Source: Steinernema hermaphroditum (lineage: Eukaryota > Nematoda > Chromadorea > Rhabditida > Steinernematidae). From it: a stretch of 64,000 nt of DNA. A program made the translations under genes and the position numbers. The stretch lies in contig CM059621.1 of NCBI GenBank assembly GCA_030435675.1, positions 3,348,001-3,412,000 on the forward strand, given 5' to 3'. Of the stretch, positions 55,808-64,000 are shown one piece after another (position 1 is the stretch's first letter; each line of letters opens with the position of its first letter). A model generated the notes under the pieces. The model did not search any database, had not been told where the DNA came from, and was given only the letters and a program-made list of their open reading frames with translations.

Positions 55808-58800
55808 ATGTGGTATCGTGCTGTGGTTTTGGTCTCCGCCACTGCCCTTCTGTTCTTCGCTTCTGGTAGGCATCAGTGACTTCCCTACAACGACCTACAC
55901 TTAATCTTTAGCGAGAGTAGCAGGATCGCATGAATCCCAGGAGAGTCGCAATCGGTACAATAATCGAGGAAACTGCGTCAAGCAAGACCAAAACGGAAAC
56001 TGTCCGCTAAAGGAAGGCCTCCATAACGCTAGCCTTCAGTTGTCCGGCAGTGACCAAGTCAACTTCAACATTGTTATCGGAGAAATCGATGACATCCTGG
56101 CCAACGTTTCCCTTACGGAAGATGAACAGATTTCGCAATGTGGCTACAAGTTGCGGATCTTCTTCAAGCAGTACCAGTCAATCGCTTTGGAGATTCAGTT
56201 CTTCCAGATCATTGGTTTTGGCAGTTTCAACGATTTCTGCGATGTCGCGCAGCAAGTCGACGGCGAACAGACCGAGTCACTCATCATTGTCGACAGTGAT
56301 GGCGACTGCGACGTCACGCGGGCCTTGAAGCACAAGTGTGCCGCCGCTTCCAGTGGTATGCAGCTGCACGAGTGCCAGTGGCTTGTATCGCAGATCCACT
56401 CTGTCGTCACCGGCTCCTATGATTTCCACTACAAACACGTGCTCATCGAAGAAGTGTTCCAAGAGTTTGAGGCGCAGTTTGGCGCTGCCGACTTTGAGGC
56501 TTTTGCCGAAGTCCAGATAAGCTCGTTCGGATTCCTTGGCCAATTCCGTGGCGTCTGCAAGCAGTTTTACCGTTTTGCCAACATCCACAACCTCTTCGTC
56601 GGAGGCAACAACTGTGCCTTCCTTCAAGGCATCAACGCCTCTGCACAGGACTCGAATGCCCCTTGGACCCGCTCTGAGCGCACCCAGCTGCTTGACTTCA
56701 TCTCTAATCTGCAGATCTTCATCAATGACAACAGTCTGTCCGACTTCGACAAGATGAAGTCGTGCGTGCACGCTTTCACAGAATTCCTGCTCACCTTCGA
56801 ATACATGGAAGCCCGTATGCGCATCTTGATCCAGATCGGCGCTGATTTCAACTTTGGTTTCTTCGGTGACTTCCTCGACTGCTTCTCCTTCGTAAGCCAT
56901 GTCCCCTGAGCATGCTATCCATGTCAGCATTGCAGATGTCTGTTTGCCAGGCTGGAGTCACGGGAGTTCCTGGTGCTCCCGTTTCTGGAGCTACCCAAGT
57001 TTCTGGTGGATTCACTCAGTCTGTGAGCCAAGGATTCTCAGCAGGTGTTACTGGTGGCTCTTCTCAAGGAGTCTCCCAAGGCGCTACCCAGGGATTCACT
57101 CAGGCGGTCTCCGGTGGAGTCTCGCAGAGTGTTACTCAGGGATTCACTCAGGGGGTCTCCAGTGGAGTCTCGCAGAGCGCTACTCAGGGATTCACTCAGG
57201 GCGTCTCCGGTGGGGTGTCGCAGAGTGCTACTCAGGGATTCACTCAGGGGGTCTCCAGTGGAGTGACCCAAGCAGTTACCCAGTTTCCTACCCAGTCTGT
57301 TTCTCCTGGCACTCCATCCTCTGAAGCGATAGGTAGATTCGACAGCGCACTCGGCCTTGTTGACTGCAGTCACGGCGGAGCTGCTGGTACCCTCCTCATC
57401 CAAGGCCTTCTGAACATGGCGTCTAGCCTCAGCGGATCCGACCAAACTGACTGGATCACCGAAGTGCAATACGTCCGCGACCACATCGTGTGCAACGCCT
57501 CCCTCAGCTCCCAACAGCAGTTGATCTTTGGCACCTATCACATCAAGGGATTCTGCCATGGCCGCATCTCTATCAAAAAGATCGTCCAGTACCTGTTCAT
57601 TGGAAGTTGGGGCATGCTCAATGATCTCTTCAACGTCGCCATCGAGGTATTCTACATTTTTTTCCATTGAAAGAGCTAACAAATTTAATTTCAGTTTAAC
57701 GGGCAATCGTGTCAGTCTGTGCTGGTCTTCAGCGGTGGAGAATGTCAGCTTACCTCTTCCATCGAATCTGCTATCTCGTCCTTCAGCCTCACAGTGCAAC
57801 AGCAGTCCGACTGTAACGCCCTCATCGCCGACATCAAAGCGATCGCCAGTAGCACATCGTTCAGCTTCTCGCAGATCATGGTGGAGATCCAGATTCGATT
57901 CAAATCTTTCTTCAAGATTCACGGAGAGCTGGAAGGACAGTTCAGACAAATCCAGATCGCTTCGTGGGGATCGTTGGACATGTTCCTTGACGTCAGCTTA
58001 GCGGTACGTGCAGTTTGACGAACAAGTATGATTGTTATTTAAGTGGTTCCGCTTCTCCTACTTCGAACACCTGTTTTCTGCTCGAGCCGGACAGTCGCAG
58101 TGCATCATGGCAAACGATATGACAAATGACTGCAGCAACTCGAGCTATGGCCTCACTCGCGCTGAACAGAGTTCCACTCTTGACTTGATCTCCAATATCC
58201 AGGCATCCTCGCAGCAGGCCGGAGCGGTTATGACCATTGCCAAGGGAATCGTTGTCGACTGGCAGCAGTTCCTTAAAGTCAACAAGTTCCTCTTCTCCAT
58301 CATCCGCGAATTCTCTATCTACATTGAAATCGAGTTCGGCTGCTTCGGTGACTTCCTGGACTGCTATGACATCGTAAGATTCATTTACGAATCGGAATGA
58401 GTTGTTTTTTAGATGTGCGTGCTGAACCCTAGCGGAACCGAAGTACCTTCTCTGCCACCCAGCACCCCTGCTGCTACCACAATTGCACCTAGCACCGCTG
58501 CGCCAACCACAGTTAAACCAAGCACCGCACCTCCCACTACCATCGCACCCACCACTGCTGCGCCTACCACCAAAATTGCACCCACCACTGCTGCTCCTAC
58601 CACTACAACCGTCGCTACTGGAAACTGTAACTCCGCTGGTGGGCTCTTCCAACTCAACAACAACCACTCCATTGTGGTACATTTCGCTTTCCAAAGCTCA
58701 CAGTCCAAAGCATTGTTCTTCAGGTTGACAGTCTCTACACTGGATGCAACACTTTCAATGGCACCCAGTGTACCAACTTCAAGCCCTACATCCTGAAGAT

Positions 58801-58987
58801 CGACAACAGCGTCGTTCGCAATACCACTCTCACCTCCGACGCACAACGAATTCACTTCTTCAACTACATCATCACCCAGTACTGTGGAACCAACTCGCTC
58901 CGCCTCTACTTCGTGATGGGCGTCCAAATGAGCAACGGGTGGGGAAATGTCCAGCAGCTGTGTGGCTGCGACACAACGTCCGGCTAA
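55808..58987 (+). CDS. Large secreted protein of seven repeated domains, plus copy
   Basis: Seven exons: 55808-55865, 55912-56891, 56936-57646, 57695-58003, 58044-58373, 58413-58676 and 58724-58987, giving 971 residues. It aligns end to end with the minus-strand gene at 45066: exon 1 (58 nt), exon 4 (309 nt) and exon 5 (330 nt) have identical lengths and all phases agree. The extra length comes from two low-complexity expansions. Exon 3 has a 48-bp unit repeated four times, encoding a TQGFTQGVSSGVSQSA-like 16-mer. Exon 6 has a Thr/Pro/Ala stalk of about 50 residues that looks like a mucin-type O-glycosylation region. The seven units and their (F/W)G...DF end motifs are intact. The protein ends GCDTTSG. 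Its function and domain family are unknown; an extracellular structural or mucus-like role is only a guess. Confidence 0.8.
57085..57276 (+). repeat. Coding minisatellite, 48-bp unit, four copies
   Basis: GGGATTCACT recurs at 57091, 57139, 57187 and 57235, exactly 48 bp apart, inside exon 3. Each unit keeps the frame (16 codons). The inverted paralog has a shorter, unrepeated linker here. Confidence 0.9.
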
Positions 58988-59267
58988 TTGTGACCACTGT
59001 CACAACCGGCTACATTGGGATGATGACGCGTTCGTCCTTGAGGTGATGGGATCCATGTTGCATGTGAAAATGCAGAGATGAATAAATATTTATCTTGCAA
59101 TACATCTGTTTTCCCATGTTTTGATGTAAGGATGAGTGATGCTTCCATGCCTCATTTCCTATTCCATCCCCCGGACTGCTTCTTTAATGAAGCTAATTGT
59201 GGGCGTATGCGGGTATAACATCATCAGCGACAGAGTGTGTGCTTTAGTTTAGTATTACCACCCAAAA

Positions 59268-59516
59268 ATGGCACGGCTTTTCATGCTGGTCCTATTTGTG
59301 TTAACCGTTTGCACCCAGGTGCAAAGCTTCAGAAGTTACTATAGCAAGTATAAGTTCTCCAACGTACCAAATTGTATGTTTGCATTCATTACTCTTTAAA
59401 TGTTGTTGTTTTCAGTCGAACCAAGAAGTGTCCCTCCTGACATGGAGAAATTTCGCGATATCAGACTACTGCTGACGCAACCGTATGTCGTAAACGCGCA
59501 GTATAAGCGCAGCTGA
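59268..59516 (+). CDS. Small secreted peptide, one phase-1 intron
   Basis: Two exons: 59268-59373 and 59416-59516, giving 68 residues. The signal peptide (about residues 1-20, ending VQS) is followed by FRSYYSKYKFSNVPN, then a 42-nt phase-1 intron (GTATGT...TTTCAG), then FEPRSVPPDMEKFRDIRLLL and a basic end YKRS. The architecture matches the small secreted genes at 0.8, 2.3, 6.3 and 19.5 kb. No Cys in the mature chain. A processed peptide is possible; the function is unknown. Confidence 0.65.
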
Positions 59517-59985
59517 TGCAGAAAGAGCTATAGCCCGCAACATTGCTGCATTGAAGTACGTGATGTTAAGGTATTGTTTGGAGTACAGGGCGATAAAGTA
59601 GATGATGCACGCGATCACACTAAAATGATCCGTGATACCAGTTATAAAAACAGACTGTTATGAGAATTTGAATTATGTACAGCATCCGTAGCGGTGATCC
59701 TGATGAGTCCGCCGATGAATATGCAAACGCAAACGGCAAACATGCAACAAAAGACCACCCGAGTCGGGATTTCGACAACATTTCATCAATTTTCACAAGG
59801 AACAACATTTATATTTCAAAACAACAACATTACAACTTGCTTAACAACCTTATGCCTCACTGTTATTTCTTCTCACTCTCACCGATACTGACGCATACGA
59901 GCTTACGGAAAACTTTCGGTACTGCTTGCAGACGAAACTCGTCATTATTTTCTAAACCACTTATGATAATTTCCGAGACAATAGC
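59517..59985. other. Intergenic; nothing recognised
   Basis: Overlapping short frames only. A 118-codon plus frame from 59675 overlaps the next gene and lacks features. Confidence 0.4.
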
Positions 59986-60648
59986 TTATAGGCTTACAAA
60001 CACTTCTCGCTTTAAGCTATCGTTCCAGTAAGCATAGATTAGCGGTGTGAGTAATGTTCCGTTAATTGCGGCAAGCTCAATGCCTTTTCGTATATTGTCG
60101 TCGACTTCAACGCATTGAGTGAGGACGAGAAGTTTTACGGTCTCCAGTGGGCAGGACGTTGTGAGAAATATCACAAGAATTGCGAGGAGAAGTCTCTTGA
60201 GACGCTGCTTCCTCCGGAGTCCCTGAGCGTATCGAACGCTAAACAAAAACATGAGTTCACGCAATCAGGATGGAATATTAACCTCGACAGCACTTTGTAT
60301 ATCTTGATTCTTTCGTTTTGTTGCGTGAGCAGCCTGACAATTTGAATGTGACAAACGGTGATTATAACAAAAGGTATCAAGCAGCGAATGACTACAGAAG
60401 CGATGTCGTAGATGGCGCGATAATAAAATGTCTGAAAGTACAGTATATTAAAGTAAGAAAAGAAACGAAGGCATGCTTACTTCAACACTAGAGAGTACTG
60501 CAACAGAGATCGAGTAGAGGAAGATGAGACAAGCTGTCGACAGCGACCACAGTATGGAGATCTGTTTTTTGTACGGTTTCGACACAAGACGGTATCGAGC
60601 ATAGGCGGTAGCCGAGAGAAGAAGTGGCGATGACGTGAGTAAGATCTC
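59986..60648 (-). CDS. Rhodopsin-like GPCR, C-terminal part
   Basis: Exons: 60648-60481, 60431-60294 and 60222-59986, all phase 0, giving 180 residues. The first begins EILLTSSPLLLSATAYARYRLVSKPY, a TM3 with a DRY-like ARYRL motif, then TM4. The second holds TM5 (IPFVIITVCHIQIV). The third has a basic loop, TM6 with TTSCP, and TM7 ending TPLIYAYWN, an NPxxY-like motif. Introns are 49 and 71 nt. TM1 and TM2 were not found upstream (a weak hydrophobic frame lies near 60745-60790), so the gene is either incomplete in my model or 5'-truncated. It is probably a peptide- or chemo-receptor of the nematode; no ligand is implied. Confidence 0.6.
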
Positions 60649-61255
60649 CTGAAAGCAGTGAATTAGTGGCGGGCAAAAATCAAGGCTTCCCCGAGAGGAA
60701 TTGGGCGAATTTCCGTTTCCTTCACAAACAGGATGTCACTAACTAGTGCCGGAAAAACACGGAACAGAAGTCAAAAACCAATTTGGTTTGATTTGACAAA
60801 AAACAAGACAAATTAGACGAGAAGCAGTACGTCCGGGTCGTAGTCCGTGTGCTATAAGAATACTTGAGTAATTATGCTTTAGGAGTGTATACTGGGCATC
60901 AGGCTTTATCAGGCATCAGTGTGTATATACTGGGCATCAGGCGGCATCAGGCATCAGGATAAATGCGAGATAAATTTTATGGCTTTCCTTCAGTTACTTG
61001 TTCAAATTTTGGAACAGGATTCCTGCACGTTTGGCCGTTTCCGGAAATGCGCACTTTCTTGAAAAGTGAGGTTATTTGATCAACATAGATTTAACACCCT
61101 AAATACGCCATAAAATACACAGTTTTTACGAGCGGCAAACATAAACGTGGCGTCATCTCGGAACTAAACTTTGTACCCATATTGCGAAAAATGATTCTTA
61201 TCCGCAGACATCTCTAAAGACTAATCGGTTTTCATCCGAGATTACCATGTTGCCC
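60649..61255. other. Intergenic with short repeats
   Basis: At 60893-60960 GGCATCAGG is repeated about five times with small spacers. The missing 5' exons of the GPCR might lie here but were not identified. Confidence 0.4.
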
Positions 61256-61853
61256 AAGGTATATACGACTCTAATTAACAAATCGGTGTTATTGCCTTCG
61301 TTCTTCGCTGCTAGAACGGGTTGGTCAAATTCCACTGTACAATTTCCGATAAAATACGTCTTTTTGTGAAAACACAAATTTTGTTTAAAGGCTTAGAAAC
61401 ATTTCGTCACAAAGAATAACAAATCCGTGATGCCGCATGATAGGGCAGGTCTCAATGCAAAGCCGTCCATAGTGGTTTCCGTTCGGAAATGAGGAATGGC
61501 CATGAAAGAATTAGATAATTGTTTTCTCAATTGAGATGCGGGTGTATGAGTCAGAATCAGTCGGCACGAGGCACTGACATTTATCATGATGAATAGAATA
61601 TTTGATGAGTCAAAGAAACAAAACGTAATAATTATCCAGTAATAAGATATACCCTCAGCTCGTGTTTTCTTGCGGATTTATGCCGATAATTCTCTAACAA
61701 CGCTTGATGGTTTGATCAGCGACATATTTTAAGACATATTTTTAAGACGTATTTTATCGGAAATTGTACACTGGAATTTGACCAACCCGTTCTAGCGGCG
61801 AAGAACGAAGGCAATAACACCGATTTATTAATTAGAGTCGTATATGCCTTTTG
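61256..61853. mobile_element. Fold-back (long inverted repeat) element
   Basis: Arms of about 108 bp (61256-61366 and 61744-61853) are reverse complements with only a few mismatches, sharing TATACGACTCTAATTAA, GGTGTTATTGCCTTCG and AGAACGGGTTGGTCAAATTC. The 375-bp centre has no transposase frame. It fits a non-autonomous DNA element; target duplications were not resolved. Confidence 0.75.
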
Positions 61854-64000
61854 TTTCTTCATCAGCGATAAGTATTTCAAAAAGGACTGTTGGGAACCGC
61901 TTGTCTTTCTCCCCTTTCTTTTTTGTGGTTAGGTTTCGGTCTACCGCATAGACAGTGTTGGGCTACTACTCTGGGCCCAGCTGCTTCCTTCAAGAAGTCC
62001 AAATGAAACGTACCTCGAAGACGATCACCTCCTTGTAAAAGCGCTTCGAAAGATACGAAACGATATCCATACATTCGAAAATCTGTATTAAGTACATGGT
62101 AAACCAAGGGTTAGTTCACAAAGCAACTTGCCAGGCAGAGACAGCAAAGGCAGCAGAGGAAGATGTTGGCAGAAGTTTGAAGGGCTTTCTTCGTGCAAAC
62201 CACATATATAATAAGTGGGCTGAGGAAGATATTGAGCGAAGCGAAGCTCACTGTAAAAGCAAAGGCATTAGTCTTGTTTGGCTGTTAGAGAAGGCTGTTT
62301 ATTGGCACCAAAGTGCAAGTTAATAATGAACAGATATGACCACTCTTTAACCTGCTTAGGCAATCCCTTTGATGGAATATTTTCGACAGGGAAGTGATCA
62401 TTATTTTGCAGCGAATATGAGAGATTTAAGTAGGTATTTTATGAGCATAATAAGAGAAACACTCAGCATCTTCCCCTTACATACAGACCCCTCATAAAAA
62501 GGATAAGTTTATTTCAGAAAGGGCCATATTATCTTTTTGAATCACTCTTCTGGAAACAATATACACGTTCACCTAAAGTTTATTAACATTTTTGATTGCT
62601 TACCTTTGACCCCGAAAGAGACATCGTTCTTTGACACCATCACCGTATCAATGGGCAGAGCTGAGGATGTGGAGAGGGAACGCTGCCTCGATCCTCCCAG
62701 CACCGGAGAATGCTATTAAGACTAAGGAACAGACGCGAGTGCCAGTGAGAGCAGCTAATCCAGATATTTGAAGAGACGCTGTGTCGTCAAAACAGCGCTA
62801 GGTGTTAAATATAAACAGACTATCGGCAACAGCGAAACCCAAGCTTCGAGGAGAACGACAAGTAATCCGTGGTGATTGGTCTGTCATGTTAATTAGCTGT
62901 TCCGGCACGACATTTTCAAGTTTCATGCGCAAATTGTGCATATTTCTCGGAACATTTTCTCTTGTGACGATAGTTTGCTTCCGATGGCGTTTTGTGACAT
63001 TATGGTATCTGAAACATTCTGCGAAAAAAAAGTCACGATGAATACCAAGCAGCGCATGAATCCTACTCTCGAAAATGACCTGGATTACGGTAGGTACGCA
63101 TAGGCTTCTCCATAAAAAGTTCGTGGGTACGCGCTCTACCGTATCGCAACCGCTTATCACGGCTCTGTGGCTCTGATTTAAGTGTTTAGAATTGAAGGAA
63201 AAAAAGCGCTGGTTTCTACGAATACTCCATCTGTAATCTCGATCTTCTGAACAGAGAGGGTGGGTGATTAATACATTTCAATAGGAGTCTTAAGTATCTT
63301 TCACAAGGCACCGGTCGCCGGCGTCTTTTCACATACAAGACGATGCCGGTGCCGGCGCCGGCGCCGGAGACGGCGCCGGTACAGGCACCTTGTAAAAGAG
63401 CCGTCAGCTAAATTGGAAGAAATTTTGGGAATTTAATTTCCACGTTCACAACGCTTAATTCACATGATCCTCCGATTTCATTTCAATTCTTATCAGCTCC
63501 CAAAACCGGTAAAATTCTGCGCAGTTTACCAGTTTGGCAGTCCCTCGGAAACAGAATTTCCTAACAAGGTTAAGTTCCTTTGTGTGTGCAACCGAAGTCC
63601 AGAAACTTCGAAGATCAACCGCTCCGATGATTCCATCTGGTAGTACATCTTGCAGTGCGTTACGGGAATCAGATGTCCGCATATGATGTCGTAACCGTAT
63701 TTTGCTCTGATGAGGCTAGAAGAAATCTGTATACTTTGGTGTGATTTCGTACTTCACTATGCTTATAAGGTGTATATCGTGAAACTCAAAGATCGTTTCG
63801 TCATAAACGTGAAATGTTCGTTATTTCGCTATTTTCTGCTGCTGACTATCTCCTGTGTGAAGTATCTTACTGAATCGAAACCGTTAAGCACCGTATGCCT
63901 TAAAATTGTATCATGGATTCTCCGTCTTCTCGGAGACCAATGCATGACTAATGAGGAGCGTAAGCGGCTTCCACGCTCAATAACAATGACTAAACGATTA
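61854..64000. other. Right end; weak candidates only
   Basis: A plus frame near 62096-62323 (polar, Glu/Lys-rich) and one ending at 62719 with RCLDPPSTGECY (Kunitz-like opening, then stop) are too short to call. A GC-rich imperfect palindrome of GCCGGC units lies at 63302-63394. The frame at 63455-63682 is listed separately. Confidence 0.4.
63455..63682 (-). CDS. Hypothetical 75-residue protein
   Basis: An ATG-started single frame, MRTSDSRNALQDVLPDG..., ending EMKSEDHVN. It has no signal peptide, membrane segment or known motif. Leu/Phe/Trp spacing (LRSFWTSV, FYRFWELI) suggests a folded helical protein or the last exon of a larger gene, but there is no supporting paralog. Confidence 0.25.
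   Translation of the reverse strand: MRTSDSRNALQDVLPDGIIGAVDLRSFWTSVAHTKELNLVRKFCFRGTAKLVNCAEFYRFWELIRIEMKSEDHVN

Noticed and set aside
56277..58927. Long minus-strand frames (up to 303 codons)
   Set aside because: Antisense shadows of the plus-strand repeat-domain gene; repetitive coding sequence keeps the reverse frames open.
62537..62719. Kunitz-like opening RCLDPPSTGECY
   Set aside because: A stop follows at once, no further Kunitz cysteines are found downstream, and there is no proper start.

Overview
The window looks like eukaryotic nuclear DNA from a nematode. Most introns are 36-50 nt with GT-AG ends and TTTCAG acceptors. The genes include a cuticle collagen, nematode-type 7TM chemoreceptors (srsx-like, srbc-like and an unassigned pair), astacins with EGF and CUB domains, and TTTCAG acceptors just before several start codons that suit spliced-leader addition. 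A clade V (Rhabditina/Diplogastridae-like) worm is my best guess from gene style; the species cannot be read from this. All gene models below were built by eye from frames, splice signals and comparison of paralogs within the window. No search was run.

Layout. 0-20 kb: a collagen 3' end; three small one-intron secreted-peptide genes on the minus strand (0.8, 2.3, 6.3 kb); two chemoreceptors (8.7-12.1 kb); a tandem plus-strand trio of small secreted peptides (12.9, 15.5, 17.7 kb); and two further small secreted genes. 20-35 kb: an inverted pair of chemoreceptors with matching exon structure (20.5 and 27.9 kb), interleaved with very small single-pass membrane proteins, three of which form one ~51-aa family (23.0, 27.3, 30.9 kb). 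35-45 kb: two tandem astacins, one of which has lost all its zinc ligands; the clathrin adaptor AP-2 mu subunit; and a lysosomal phospholipase A2 (PLA2G15/LCAT-like). 45-59 kb: a head-to-head inverted duplication of a seven-exon gene for a large secreted protein made of about seven copies of a domain I do not recognise. The 8 kb between the copies holds a small LTR element (TRIM type), a mariner relic and dispersed repeats. 59-64 kb: a small secreted peptide gene, a partial rhodopsin-like GPCR, a fold-back element and otherwise little.

The housekeeping genes (AP-2 mu, phospholipase) sit among rapidly evolving secreted and sensory families. The strongest candidates for undescribed biology are the small secreted/membrane gene families, the seven-unit secreted repeat protein and the dead astacin paralog. 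Many stretches between genes carry a dispersed GC-richer repeat family that creates long overlapping false reading frames.
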